Shown in pieces: positions 17,083 to 26,433 of a stretch of DNA of 64,000 nt. The notes under the pieces are model-generated. The model ran no database searches and was not told where the DNA came from. It saw only the letters and a program-made list of their open reading frames with translations. Source of the stretch: Lachnospiraceae bacterium. Its GTDB lineage: Bacteria; Bacillota; Clostridia; Lachnospirales; Lachnospiraceae. The translations under genes and the position numbers were made by a program. Each line of letters opens with the position of its first letter. Within the stretch, counting starts at the first letter, position 1. The stretch covers positions 36,363 through 100,362 of the forward strand of contig JAAWRC010000006.1 in assembly GCA_022800815.1 (NCBI GenBank), read 5' to 3'.

Positions 17083-17726
17083 GGAAGAGAGAGAGACGGC
17101 AAGAGGAAGTAACAAGGGAAGAATTGTTGAAGACGACCGATGAAACGGATGATGCCGTCCCCGGGGACGGCGGTCTTGCGGAGGGCGAGGAGCGGAACGT
17201 GCTCCGGGAGGTCTTGGGCTTCCTGGCTTATGCGGCCGTCATTTTCGGCTGTACGTTTTTCATCATCATGTTCGTGGCGCAGAGGACCAGCGTGTCGGGC
17301 CATTCCATGGACGACAACCTGCAGGACGGGGACCAGCTGATTTTGGAGAAGGTCAGCTATCGGTTTCGGGATCCGGCCCGTTTTGACATCGTGGTGTTCC
17401 GCTTCGCCCATGAAAAGAACACCTTCTTTATCAAACGGATCATCGGCCTTCCCGGCGAGACGGTCCAGATCATCGGGGACGACATTTACATCGACGGGGA
17501 GATTCTGGAGGAGGACTATGGGCTGGAGCCGATTCAGGACCCCATGCTGGCGGCGGAACCCATTACCTTGGGCGAGGATGAGTATTTTGTCCTGGGGGAC
17601 AACCGGAACCACAGCTCCGACAGCAGGGATCCCTCCGTGGCGAACGTGAAGCGGAGTCAGATCGTGGGCCGGGCGTGGCTTCGGATCTGGCCCCTTGACA
17701 GGCTCGGCTTCGTCAGCCACAGATGA
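17079..17726 (+). CDS. lepB: Signal peptidase I (second copy)
   Basis: This 215-residue signal peptidase has a charged N-terminal tail of ~45 residues and a transmembrane helix (~47-66). It has the catalytic Ser in SGHSMDD, the Lys in FIKRIIGLPGE and the canonical GDNRNHSSDSR box. It differs enough from the copy at 15587 to suggest an old duplication, perhaps with different substrates. It overlaps rbgA by four bases, and rnhB follows 13 bp after the stop. Confidence 0.93.
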   Translation: MRKRERRQEEVTREELLKTTDETDDAVPGDGGLAEGEERNVLREVLGFLAYAAVIFGCTFFIIMFVAQRTSVSGHSMDDNLQDGDQLILEKVSYRFRDPARFDIVVFRFAHEKNTFFIKRIIGLPGETVQIIGDDIYIDGEILEEDYGLEPIQDPMLAAEPITLGEDEYFVLGDNRNHSSDSRDPSVANVKRSQIVGRAWLRIWPLDRLGFVSHR

Positions 17727-17739
17727 GCGGGAGAGGAAT

Positions 17740-18510
17740 ATGACGATACAGGAGATAAAATTGCAGCTTACACAGTCAGGCAATGCGGAACTGCCCGCAT
17801 TGCTTGAATTATATAAGAAGGATGAACGGGCCGGCGTGAGACGGCTGGCATTGGACGTGGAGAAAAAGCAGAGGGCGTTGGAGAAGGAGTGCGCCCGGCT
17901 GGAGGCCATGTGCGTTTACGAGAGGGAATATGGGAGCCTTGGCGTTGTCTGCGGCATCGACGAGGCCGGGAGGGGCCCTCTTGCCGGACCGGTGGCGGCG
18001 GCGGCGGTGGTCCTGCCTGCGGGCTGCCGGATTCTCCACGTCGACGATTCCAAAAAGCTCTCGGAGAAAAAGCGGGAAATTCTTTACGGGGAGATCATGG
18101 AGCGGGCCCTGGCCGTGGGGGTGGGTCTCGTGGGACCGGAACGAATCGATGAGATCAATATTCTCCAGGCCACTTACGAGGCCATGAGGGAGGCGGTGGG
18201 GAAGCTCTCCGTCCGCCCGGACGTGTGCCTGAACGATGCGGTTACCATTCCGGGGCTGCCCGATTCCGTCCGGCAGGTTCCCATCGTCAGGGGGGACGCC
18301 AAAAGCCTTTCCATTGCGGCGGCCAGCATTGTCGCCAAGGTGACCAGGGACCGTCTCATGCGGGAGTATGACGGGGACTACCCGGAGTATGGATTCGCCC
18401 TCCACAAGGGTTACGGTTCCAGGGCGCACATGGAGGCCATCCGCCGTTATGGGATGACACCGATTCACAGGAGAAGCTTTTTGAAAAAAATGCATTTGGA
18501 CGAACCGTGA
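17740..18510 (+). CDS. rnhB: Ribonuclease HII
   Basis: This 256-residue enzyme cleaves the RNA strand of RNA-DNA hybrids and removes misincorporated ribonucleotides. The catalytic motif CGIDEAGRGPLAGPV gives the first acidic pair, and later acidic residues lie in HVDDSKKLSEKKR and LNDAV. The C-terminal HKGYGSRAHMEAI is typical. I chose ATG 17740 (after GGGAGAGGAAT). The first ~70 residues are an N-terminal extension also seen in other Firmicutes enzymes. Confidence 0.95.
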   Translation: MTIQEIKLQLTQSGNAELPALLELYKKDERAGVRRLALDVEKKQRALEKECARLEAMCVYEREYGSLGVVCGIDEAGRGPLAGPVAAAAVVLPAGCRILHVDDSKKLSEKKREILYGEIMERALAVGVGLVGPERIDEINILQATYEAMREAVGKLSVRPDVCLNDAVTIPGLPDSVRQVPIVRGDAKSLSIAAASIVAKVTRDRLMREYDGDYPEYGFALHKGYGSRAHMEAIRRYGMTPIHRRSFLKKMHLDEP

Positions 18511-18541
18511 AGGTTTTGCCGAAGGAAGGGAGCGGAGGTAT

Positions 18542-18895
18542 TTGAACCGGCGTGAAACGGGAGCCAGATACGAGGAGGAGGCGGTGCGGGCCCTGTATGC
18601 CAGGGGTTACCGGATTCTGGAGCGGAATTTCCGCTGCCGTTTCGGGGAGATTGACATCATTGCCAGGCACGGGGGACTCCTCGTGTTTATCGAGGTCAAA
18701 TACAGAAGAGACGCCGGGAGCGGCTTCCCGGAGGAGGCGGTGGACAGAAGAAAGCAGGCGGCGATCCGGAGGACGGCGGAGGTCTACATGCACAGGCATG
18801 GTTACGACTGGTGGGCCGGCTGCAGGTTTGACGTGGTGGCCGTGATGGGAGACGAAGTGCGCATCATTGAGGACGCCTTCTGGGCGGATGCCTGA
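18542..18895 (+). CDS. yraN: UPF0102 family protein YraN
   Basis: This 117-residue protein has the UPF0102 endonuclease-like core: GARYEEEAVRALYARGY, NFRCRFGEIDII and VFIEVKYRRD (an E-x-K pair as in restriction-endonuclease folds). The best start is a TTG at 18542, since the N-terminus then matches the family (M-N-x-R-x-x-G-x-x-Y-E). Its GGAGG lies only 3-4 nt upstream, which would make initiation weak. The cellular role is unsettled. It often neighbours rnhB, as here. Confidence 0.88.
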   Translation: MNRRETGARYEEEAVRALYARGYRILERNFRCRFGEIDIIARHGGLLVFIEVKYRRDAGSGFPEEAVDRRKQAAIRRTAEVYMHRHGYDWWAGCRFDVVAVMGDEVRIIEDAFWADA

Positions 18896-18927
18896 CCGGC
18901 TTTTCGGGGCCCGGCCCGACTCCTTTG

Positions 18928-18956
18928 TTGACAGTGCGCAGACAGAGGGTTATACT
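18928..18956 (+). promoter_or_regulatory. Sigma-A promoter for trpS
   Basis: TTGACA (18928-18933) and TATACT (18951-18956) with a 17-bp spacer. The ~70-nt leader holds only a small hairpin (GCGGAC 18961-18966 with GTCCGC 18981-18986). I see no T-box sequence, so tRNA-sensing control is unlikely. Confidence 0.75.
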
Positions 18957-19033
18957 AGTAGCGGACAGCGGGAAATGGCCGTCCGCACCCCTCCTTTTTG
19001 ACGGAGGCGAATCAAAACAGAAGGAGAAGCAAA

Positions 19034-20044
19034 ATGTTAGACGGAAAAAAGACACTGTTCAGCGGCATGCAGGCGACGGGCAATCTGACGCTTGGAAATT
19101 ATCTGGGGGCCCTCAAGAACTGGGTGACCATCAGCGACGAATATAACTGCTTTTACAGCGTGGTGGACATGCATTCCATCACGGTGCGCCAGGACCCGGC
19201 GACCCTCAGGAAGCGGGCCAGGACGCTCCTCACTCTTTACATTGCGGCGGGCCTTGACCCGAAGAGGAACTGCATTTATTACCAGTCCCATGTGTCGGCC
19301 CATGCGGAGCTGGCCTGGATTTTAAACTGTTTTACTTATATGGGGGAGCTGAACCGGATGACCCAGTTCAAGGACAAGGCTGCGAAGCACGCCGACAATA
19401 TCAATGCGGGGCTGTTCACCTATCCGGTGCTGATGGCGGCGGACATTCTCCTCTACCAGGCCGACGTGGTCCCGGTGGGCATCGACCAGATGCAGCATCT
19501 GGAGATCACCAGGGACATCGCCCAGAGGTTCAACTCCGTCTACGGGGAGGTCTTTACCGTTCCGGAGGTGTATCTGGGGAAGGTGGGGGCCAAGATCATG
19601 AGTCTGCAGGACCCGTCGAAGAAGATGTCCAAGTCGGACGAGAATCCCAACGGAAGCATTTACCTGATGGATGACAAGGACACCATCATGAGGAAGTGCA
19701 AGCGGGCCGTCACGGATTCGGAGGGCGTGATCCGCTACAGCGACGAGCAGCCGGGTCTCAAGAATCTCATCGATATTTACAGGGCCTGTACGGGAAAGAC
19801 CGCCGACGAGGTGGTGAGGGAGTTCGACGGAAGGGGCTACGGCGACTTCAAGGCGGCCGTGGGCGAGGCGGTGGCGGCCATTTTGGTTCCCCTTCAGGAG
19901 GAGCAGGCGAGGCTGGCGGCCGACAAGGCGTACCTGGACGGCATCATCCGGGAGAATGCGGAGAGGGCGGGGTATTATGCCAACAAAACCCTGCGGAAGG
20001 TGCAGAAGAAGATCGGTTTCCCGGAGCGGGTGAGGAAGGCGTAA
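19034..20044 (+). CDS. trpS: Tryptophanyl-tRNA synthetase
   Basis: This 336-residue class I synthetase charges tRNA-Trp. The HIGH-type motif appears as TGNLTLGNYLGAL near residues 16-28, and the KMSKS loop as KKMSKSD. DQMQHLEITRDIAQRFN is also characteristic. I chose ATG 19034 (AGAAGGAG upstream), which gives the normal length and N-terminus. Confidence 0.96.
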   Translation: MLDGKKTLFSGMQATGNLTLGNYLGALKNWVTISDEYNCFYSVVDMHSITVRQDPATLRKRARTLLTLYIAAGLDPKRNCIYYQSHVSAHAELAWILNCFTYMGELNRMTQFKDKAAKHADNINAGLFTYPVLMAADILLYQADVVPVGIDQMQHLEITRDIAQRFNSVYGEVFTVPEVYLGKVGAKIMSLQDPSKKMSKSDENPNGSIYLMDDKDTIMRKCKRAVTDSEGVIRYSDEQPGLKNLIDIYRACTGKTADEVVREFDGRGYGDFKAAVGEAVAAILVPLQEEQARLAADKAYLDGIIRENAERAGYYANKTLRKVQKKIGFPERVRKA

Positions 20045-20110
20045 GGGCTGGCGAGACCACGGGTGCGGGGGACGAAAAGCGAAGGGGAAAACGGGAAAGG
20101 CGGAGAACGG

Positions 20111-20995
20111 ATGAAGCTTGTCACGTATTTATATGAAGGAACGGAAGCGGCGGGGGTGCTGTCACCGGATGGAACCGGGGTGTATCCGGCGAAGGCGCTG
20201 GGATACGCCTGTGAGAGCATGAACGAGTGGATCGGCCTTCTGGCGGAGGAAGGGCTCTTTGGCCTTGGGAGAGCGGTGGAGGCGGGCTGCGAGGGGGAGA
20301 TTCCCCTGGAGCGGGTGACGCTTCTGGCCCCCATTCCGGAGCCGAAACAGGACATGATCTGTCTCGGCATCAATTACATGGCCCATGCGGAGGAGTCGGC
20401 TCGTTACAAGAAGGAGGCATTCGGCGGGGAGCGGCCCTATGCGGTCTATTTTTCCAAGCGCATCGGCGCCGCGGTGCGGCCGGGGGGAGAGATCGACGGC
20501 CACTTTGACATGGTGGAGCGGCTGGATTACGAGGCGGAGCTGGCGGTGGTGATCGGAAAGGATGCCAGGGGAGTGTCGGAGGAGGATGCGGCAGAGTACG
20601 TTCTCGGCTACACCATCGTCAACGACGTCAGCGCAAGGCTGCTCCAGACCCGTCATCAGCAGTGGTATTTCGGGAAGAGCCTGGACGGGTTTACGCCCAT
20701 GGGGCCCTGGATCGTGACGGCGGACGAATTTTCCTTCCCGCCGAAGCTGGCCATTCAGTCGAAGGTCAACGGGGAGCTCAGGCAGGACAGCAACACCGAG
20801 CTGCTGATTTTTGGCGTGCCCCACATCATCCGGGAGCTCTCCCGGGGAATCACCTTGAAAGCGGGAACGATCATTGCCACCGGGACGCCCGCCGGCGTGG
20901 GGATGGGATTTGCGCCTCCCCGGTTCTTAAAGAGCGGCGACACGGTGGAATGCGTCATCGAGGGGATCGGGACCCTGAGGAACACGGTGGGGTGA
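20111..20995 (+). CDS. Fumarylacetoacetate hydrolase family protein
   Basis: This 294-residue protein has the FAH fold signatures: CLGINYMAHAEES, the metal-binding DYEAELAVVIG (Glu and Asp ligands), GYTIVNDVSAR, KSLDGFTPMGPW and a C-terminal GTPAGVGMG. Family members cleave or decarboxylate acylpyruvates and 2-keto-enol acids. The exact substrate cannot be inferred. I chose ATG 20111 with GGAG upstream. It sits between trpS and a GNAT acetyltransferase with no clear pathway partner. Confidence 0.88.
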   Translation: MKLVTYLYEGTEAAGVLSPDGTGVYPAKALGYACESMNEWIGLLAEEGLFGLGRAVEAGCEGEIPLERVTLLAPIPEPKQDMICLGINYMAHAEESARYKKEAFGGERPYAVYFSKRIGAAVRPGGEIDGHFDMVERLDYEAELAVVIGKDARGVSEEDAAEYVLGYTIVNDVSARLLQTRHQQWYFGKSLDGFTPMGPWIVTADEFSFPPKLAIQSKVNGELRQDSNTELLIFGVPHIIRELSRGITLKAGTIIATGTPAGVGMGFAPPRFLKSGDTVECVIEGIGTLRNTVG

Positions 20996-21081
20996 CACGG
21001 GGACGGGAGAAGCCGGAAACGGCGGACAAAAGAGACGGGCGGACAGAGGGCAAATGAGGAGGACGGAGGCGGCAGAGAATT

Positions 21082-21522
21082 ATGGAAGCGCTTGAATTTC
21101 GGGAAAACGTCATCGACGTGGATACATATCTGAAGCTTCGCTCCTCCGTGGGCTGGAAGCGGCTTACCAGGAAGCAGGCCCAGGCGGCCCTTGACGGGAG
21201 CCTTTACACGGTGGGGCTTTACGTGGCGGGACAGCCGGTGGGCATGGGAAGGCTGGTGGGTGACGGGGCGGTGATCTGCTACATTCAGGATCTGATCGTC
21301 CATCCCAACGCCCAGGGCATGGGGGTCGGCCACATGCTGATGAAGCGGCTGATCGCCCATGCGCGGTCTCTGACGGAGGAGGGCACGGAGATGATGCTGG
21401 ACCTGATGTGCGCCAGGGGCCGGGAGGAGTTTTACAAGGAACACGGATTTCTCGCACGGCCGACGAGGGAACTGGGACCGGGGATGATCCGGTATCTGGA
21501 CAAGAGGAAACCGGAATTTTAA
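21082..21522 (+). CDS. GNAT family N-acetyltransferase
   Basis: This 146-residue protein has the GNAT core with an acetyl-CoA-binding segment VHPNAQGMGVGHMLMKRL (the Q-x-x-G-x-G/A loop). The C-terminal YKEHGFLARP is typical of the last strand-helix. The substrate is unknown. The stop is followed by a hairpin that can terminate transcription from both sides, because the next gene converges. Confidence 0.85.
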   Translation: MEALEFRENVIDVDTYLKLRSSVGWKRLTRKQAQAALDGSLYTVGLYVAGQPVGMGRLVGDGAVICYIQDLIVHPNAQGMGVGHMLMKRLIAHARSLTEEGTEMMLDLMCARGREEFYKEHGFLARPTRELGPGMIRYLDKRKPEF

Positions 21523-21523
21523 A

Positions 21524-21547
21524 GGCGGCGGGAGATTTCCCGCCGCC
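21524..21547. terminator. Bidirectional terminator between convergent genes
   Basis: GGCGGCGGGA (21524-21533) pairs with TCCCGCCGCC (21538-21547) around GATT. It lies between the plus-strand GNAT gene and the minus-strand gene ending at 21568. Confidence 0.65.
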
Positions 21548-21567
21548 CGGACTATGTAGGTGTTTTT

Positions 21568-22014
21568 TTATTCGACTTTCCCGGCTTCCGCCTTCGCAAG
21601 CGCTTTTCCGATGGCTTCCGTCAGGGCCATGGAGGTGTACTGGGTGCTCTCATCGTAGGAAAGACCGGAAATTCCCTGGTTTTCCACGACCTGGGCGGCC
21701 AGATTTTCCATGGAAGGGGCCATTAAAGGGTACATGGCGGCCACGTCCTCCGAGAGGTTGACGAACCGGACGGATTTTATGTGGTCGGAATCGACGGTCA
21801 CCTCCACGTCGAGGGCCTGGTTATTTAAGGAAAGAACCGAAGTGTAGACGCCGGGAACGTATTTGCCGGGGTCTGCGCTTACCTTTGTGGTCTTGTTTTT
21901 CGGTGCGAACATAAAGACCAGAAGGATGACGAGCAGAATGCCCATGGCGACAAAGATTCCGGTATAGATCAGTTCTTTCATGCGGAGTACAACAATTTTG
22001 GTTTTGGAACTCAT
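21568..22014 (-). CDS. Membrane-anchored small protein, FMN-binding-domain-like
   Basis: This 148-residue protein has one N-terminal transmembrane helix (~17-38). The extracytoplasmic domain has YVPGVYTSVLSLNNQALDVEVTVDSDHI, the pattern of FMN-binding-domain (FMN_bind) proteins. I place the start at ATG 22014, since the longer frame reads antisense through the next gene. No Ser/Thr flavinylation motif is evident, so the flavin link is only a fold-level resemblance. The function is unknown. Confidence 0.65.
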   Translation of the reverse strand: MSSKTKIVVLRMKELIYTGIFVAMGILLVILLVFMFAPKNKTTKVSADPGKYVPGVYTSVLSLNNQALDVEVTVDSDHIKSVRFVNLSEDVAAMYPLMAPSMENLAAQVVENQGISGLSYDESTQYTSMALTEAIGKALAKAEAGKVE

Positions 22015-22165
22015 AGACCTTCTCCAATGCTCTTTGTACAGGATATGAGGGGAAGGGCGGGAGTATGCGGGAAATTCTTTTCTTTTCCGCAGCCCTCCGA
22101 ATGTGCTATAATAATGGGGAAAGAATCTTTGGGGCCAGGAAAAGAAGCGACAGGAGGAAAGTGGT

Positions 22166-22909
22166 TTGGACATACAGGAGCTTAGGATGCAGGATCTGGA
22201 TATCAGGGAGTTAAAGCTCAGGCAGCTGGACATCCAGGGGCTGAAGGAAAAGAGCAGGCAGATGGAGCTGGGCATCGAGATGGAGGAGAAGGTTCGCACC
22301 TTTGCCAACATCATGATGATGTATGAGTGTGCGATCCGGGAGGTAAAGACGAAGCTGGAGGTGTTAGACAGCGAGTTTTCCGTCCGTTATAACCGGAACC
22401 CGATCTCTTCCATCCGTTCCAGGATCAAGAAGCCGGCCAGCATTTACAACAAGTTAAGGAAATACGGGTTGGAGATCAACGAGGAGAACGTGCTGACGGG
22501 ACTCAACGACATTGCCGGGGTCCGGGTGATCTGTTCTTTCATCGACGACATTTACATGGTCGGATCCCTCCTTGCCACCCAGGATGACATCAAAGTGCTG
22601 AAGGTGAAGGATTACATCAAAAATCCCAAGCCGAACGGATACCGGAGTTACCACATGATCGTGGAGGTGCCAGTGTTCTTTTCCAGGGGAAAGACGCCCA
22701 TGCACGTGGAGGTCCAGATCCGGACCATTGCCATGGATTTCTGGGCCAGTCTGGAGCATCAGCTCCGCTACAAAAAGAACATGGAGAAGGTGGAGGGCCA
22801 CGAGGAGATCAGCGAGCGGCTCCTCTCCTGTGCAGAGACCATTGCCGAGACAGACAGGCAGATGCAGGAAATCAAGCGGATGATCGGCGAATTCAGGGAC
22901 CTGTCGTAA
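22166..22909 (+). CDS. Small alarmone synthetase (RelA/SpoT-type GTP pyrophosphokinase)
   Basis: This 247-residue protein has the synthetase domain only: RIKKPASIYNKLRKYG, GLNDIAGVRVICSFIDDIY, KPNGYRSYHMIVEVP and VEVQIRTIAMDFWASLEHQ, all RelA/SpoT synthetase landmarks. There is no hydrolase, TGS or ACT domain, so it is a small alarmone synthetase of the YjbM/YwaC type making (p)ppGpp. The N-terminal ~45 residues have a leucine-spaced repetition (LDIRELKLRQLDIQGLK). The start is a TTG after AGGAGGAAAG. A TATAAT lies about 55 bp upstream. Confidence 0.9.
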   Translation: MDIQELRMQDLDIRELKLRQLDIQGLKEKSRQMELGIEMEEKVRTFANIMMMYECAIREVKTKLEVLDSEFSVRYNRNPISSIRSRIKKPASIYNKLRKYGLEINEENVLTGLNDIAGVRVICSFIDDIYMVGSLLATQDDIKVLKVKDYIKNPKPNGYRSYHMIVEVPVFFSRGKTPMHVEVQIRTIAMDFWASLEHQLRYKKNMEKVEGHEEISERLLSCAETIAETDRQMQEIKRMIGEFRDLS

Positions 22910-22962
22910 ATGATCCTGACGCAATCGCCTATTACCTGAAGAGAGCTTGAAAGGAGGGGACC

Positions 22963-25900
22963 ATGTCGCTTCAGTTTGTGCTTGGCGGTGCGGGCACCGG
23001 AAAGTCGTTTTATATGAATCGCAGACTGGTGGAGGAGGCGGAGAGTGCCCCGGACCTGCGGTTTTACGCCATCGTTCCGGAGCAGTTCACCATGGAGACC
23101 CAGAAGGAACTGGTCATGTTGAGTTCCGGCCACAGCATCATGAATATTGACATCGTGAGTTTTGAGCGGCTGGCTTACCGGGTGTTTGAGGAGCTCTCCT
23201 GCATGCCGAAGGTCGTTCTGGACGACATGGGGAAGAGCATGCTCCTTAGGAAGTCCTGTGCGTCGGTGGAAAAGAAGCTCAGGGTCTTCAAAAACCACCT
23301 GGATCGGGCCGGCTTTATCGAGCAGCTCAAATCCACCATGTCCGAGTTCGGCCAGTACCGGATCGGGGAGGAGGAGCTCTCCCGCCTGATGGAAAAGACG
23401 AAGGGCAGGCCCCTCCTCAACAGAAAGCTTGAGGACATGCGGCTCTTATTCGGGGCCTTCCGGGAGGCCCTGGGGGAGGGGATGATCACGGCCGAGGAGT
23501 TACTCCCCTCCCTCTGCCTGGCGATCCCCCGCTCGCAAAAACTCCGGGGCAGCGTCGTCACCCTGGACGGGTTTACCGGCTTCACCCCGGCTCAGTACCA
23601 GGTGATCGGGGAGCTTCTGCGCTGCTGCAGCCGCCTGACGGCGGCCTTCACCATCGATGCGGACCGGCTGGAGAGCAGGGGGGAGGATTTCTTTTCCCTG
23701 AGCAGGAAGACCATGGCGGTTTTAAGCAAAATGGCGGAGGAGACGGGGGCGGGGAGGGAGGCGGACGTGGTCTTAAGGGAGCCGGTGCGGTTTTCCGGTT
23801 CCGGAGAGCTGGCCTTTTTGTCAAAGAGGCTGTTTCAGAATGGCAAAGAGACATATGAGGGGGAGACGCAGGAGCTGTTTCTCTCGGAGGAGGCTTCCCC
23901 TGCGGAGGAGGTCCGGGCCATGACGGGGCGGCTGGCGTCCCTGGTGCGGGAGGAGGGCTACCGGTACCGGGAGATCGCCGTGGTCTGCGGCGACATGGAA
24001 GGCTACCGTCCCCTTCTTGTGCGGGCCATGGAGGAGGCGGGGCTGCCGGCCTTTCTGGATGACAAGCGGAGCCTTCTCACCAACCCGGCGGTGGAATACA
24101 TGCGGGCCGCCCTGGAGGCGGTGGAGAAGGATTTTTCTTACGAGAGCGTGTTCCGCTTCCTGAAATGCGGATTTCTTCCCTTCGGGGAGGAGATCCTTTT
24201 TGAGATGGAAAATTACGTGCTGGCCCTGGGAATTCGGGGCCACAGGCGATGGGCGGCCCCCTGGGAGGTCCTCTATCGGGGCGGGGAGCACGTGAACCTG
24301 AAAGTCCTCAACGAGGCCAGGGAGAAGGCGGCCGCCCCGCTGCTGACCCTGAGGAAGGTTTTTAAGAAGAAGGGGGCGACGGTGCGGGAGATGACGGAGA
24401 CCCTGTTCCGATTTCTGGAAGAAAGAGGGGTGGAGGAGAGGCTTCGCTCCATGGCGGCGGCTTTTTCCGGGGAGGGCTCCTACAGTCTGGCAAAGGAATA
24501 CGAACAGGCATACGGACAGCTGATGGGGCTGTTTGACCGGATTGTGGGACTTTTGGGCGACCAGGTCCTGTCCGTGAGGACTTACAACGACGTCTTGGAC
24601 GCCGGATGCCGGGAGATCCGGGTGGGCGTCATTCCTGCGGCCCTGGACCGGATCCTGGTGGGCGACGTGGAGAGGAGCCGCCTAAAGGACGTCAGGGCAG
24701 TGTTTTTTATCGGGGTCAACGACGGGAACGTGCCGAAGCGGAAACGTCAGGGGGGACTTTTGTCGGAGCTGGACCGGGAGGAGCTGGCCCCCTATGCGGA
24801 GCTGGCCCCTTCCAGAAGGGAGAGCAGCCTGATCGACAAGTTTTACTTTTATCTGACCGTGACGAAGCCGTCCCGGAAGCTGTACGTTTCCTATGCGGCG
24901 GCGGACGCTGCGGGAGAAAAGAAGAGTCCTTCTCCCTACCTTCTCCATGTCCGGAAGCTCTTCCCGGGGATTTCTTCCGGAAAGCCGGGAGGAGCGGCGG
25001 TCCTGACGAGGACGCTGGCCTTTGGCATGCTGGCCGACGGCATGGAGGAGTACCGGGAGGATGGGGCCTCCGAACGGTGGGCCGCCCTCTACGACTGTCT
25101 CTCGGAGGGGGAGGAGAACCGGCGTCTTTTGGCGGGGATCCTGGACGCCGCCTTCTTCTCCTACGGCGGGGACCGGATCTCTGAAGCTGCAGCAAAGGCC
25201 CTTTACGGGGAGCCCCTCACGGGCAGCGTGACCAGGCTGGAAACCTATGCGTCCTGCGCTTACGCCCAGTTTTTGACCTACGGCCTTCGGCTGGTGAGGC
25301 GGAAGGAGTTTGAGTTTGCGGCCCTGGACATGGGCAACGTGTTCCACAAGGCTATCGAGCTCTGTTTCCGGTATGCGAAGGAGGAGGGGACTCCGGTGGC
25401 GGAACTCGACGAGGAGGGGAGAAGGACCCTGGTGGGGCGGGCCATGGAGGAGGCGGCCGGGACTTTGGGCGGGAACGTGCTAAAGTCCTCAGCCAGAAAT
25501 GAATACCTGTTTGAGAGGATGGGGAGGATCACGGAGAAGACCCTGTGGGCGCTGGGAGAGCAGCTTAGGGCGGGGGAGTTCGAGCCCGCCGCTTTCGAGA
25601 TGACGTTTGCCCCGGGGGAGAGTGCGGCCATGAGGATCTCGCTGGAGAACGGGGGAAGCATGCAGCTTGCGGGAAAGATCGACCGGGTGGACCTGTTTGA
25701 GGATGCGGACCGGGTCTACGTGAAGATCGTGGACTACAAGTCCGGCGGCATGGATTTTGACCTGAATGCGGTTTACGGCGGGCTGCAGCTGCAGTTGGTG
25801 GTCTATCTGGACGCCGTCATGAGAAAGGAGAGTCAGAGGCATCCGGGCAAGGAGATCGTCCCGGCGGGAATGTTTTATTACCAGATCCAGGATCCGATCC

Positions 25901-26397
25901 TGGAACGGAAGGGCGAGGAGGGAATCATGGAGGCCTCCCTTTTGGAGACGCTCAGGCCGAAGGGGGTTTTCAACGGCGGAGAACGGGTGGTCTCTCTGTT
26001 TCAGCGGGAGACGGAGGACGGAAAGTCCAGATGGATTCCGGCGGTCATGAAGGACGGAAAGCCGGTTTCCGGGCGCTCCGGCGCCATCTCGGAAAAGCAG
26101 TTTGCGTATCTTCGGGATTTCGTGTACCGGAGGATGGAGCAGTTTGGCTCGGCTATCGTATCGGGCGAGGTCTCCGCAAGGCCCTACCGGAGAAAGGAGC
26201 GGACGGGCTGCGACTACTGTGAGTTCCAGGCGGTGTGCGGCTTTGACAGGAAGCTCCCCGGCTATGGATACCGGCGTCTTCCGGAGCGGAAGCCGGAGGA
26301 GATCTGGGCGGAGTTTGCGGCGGAGGGGAATGCTTCTGCAGACGGCGGGACTTCGGAGGCGGAATCAGGCAGGGATGGCCGGGAGAGAGGAAACTGA
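22963..26397 (+). CDS. addB: ATP-dependent nuclease/helicase subunit AddB
   Basis: This 1144-residue protein is the B subunit of the AddAB recombination nuclease, which processes double-strand ends until a Chi site. Near residue 8 is a P-loop (GGAGTGKS). The C-terminal nuclease domain has VKIVDYKSGG. The four iron-sulfur cysteines are visible as ASCAYAQF plus CDYCEFQAVC near the C-terminus. The ATG at 22963 follows AAAGGAGGGG. addA follows 36 bp downstream, the standard pair in Firmicutes. Confidence 0.96.
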   Translation: MSLQFVLGGAGTGKSFYMNRRLVEEAESAPDLRFYAIVPEQFTMETQKELVMLSSGHSIMNIDIVSFERLAYRVFEELSCMPKVVLDDMGKSMLLRKSCASVEKKLRVFKNHLDRAGFIEQLKSTMSEFGQYRIGEEELSRLMEKTKGRPLLNRKLEDMRLLFGAFREALGEGMITAEELLPSLCLAIPRSQKLRGSVVTLDGFTGFTPAQYQVIGELLRCCSRLTAAFTIDADRLESRGEDFFSLSRKTMAVLSKMAEETGAGREADVVLREPVRFSGSGELAFLSKRLFQNGKETYEGETQELFLSEEASPAEEVRAMTGRLASLVREEGYRYREIAVVCGDMEGYRPLLVRAMEEAGLPAFLDDKRSLLTNPAVEYMRAALEAVEKDFSYESVFRFLKCGFLPFGEEILFEMENYVLALGIRGHRRWAAPWEVLYRGGEHVNLKVLNEAREKAAAPLLTLRKVFKKKGATVREMTETLFRFLEERGVEERLRSMAAAFSGEGSYSLAKEYEQAYGQLMGLFDRIVGLLGDQVLSVRTYNDVLDAGCREIRVGVIPAALDRILVGDVERSRLKDVRAVFFIGVNDGNVPKRKRQGGLLSELDREELAPYAELAPSRRESSLIDKFYFYLTVTKPSRKLYVSYAAADAAGEKKSPSPYLLHVRKLFPGISSGKPGGAAVLTRTLAFGMLADGMEEYREDGASERWAALYDCLSEGEENRRLLAGILDAAFFSYGGDRISEAAAKALYGEPLTGSVTRLETYASCAYAQFLTYGLRLVRRKEFEFAALDMGNVFHKAIELCFRYAKEEGTPVAELDEEGRRTLVGRAMEEAAGTLGGNVLKSSARNEYLFERMGRITEKTLWALGEQLRAGEFEPAAFEMTFAPGESAAMRISLENGGSMQLAGKIDRVDLFEDADRVYVKIVDYKSGGMDFDLNAVYGGLQLQLVVYLDAVMRKESQRHPGKEIVPAGMFYYQIQDPILERKGEEGIMEASLLETLRPKGVFNGGERVVSLFQRETEDGKSRWIPAVMKDGKPVSGRSGAISEKQFAYLRDFVYRRMEQFGSAIVSGEVSARPYRRKERTGCDYCEFQAVCGFDRKLPGYGYRRLPERKPEEIWAEFAAEGNASADGGTSEAESGRDGRERGN

Positions 26398-26433
26398 CGG
26401 AGGAAGCGGAAGGAAGAAAGGCGGGCAGGAGAC

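Noticed and set aside
18896..19033. Possible T-box riboswitch before trpS
   Set aside because: The leader is only ~70 nt after a sigma-A promoter, with no T-box core sequence, specifier stem or antiterminator.
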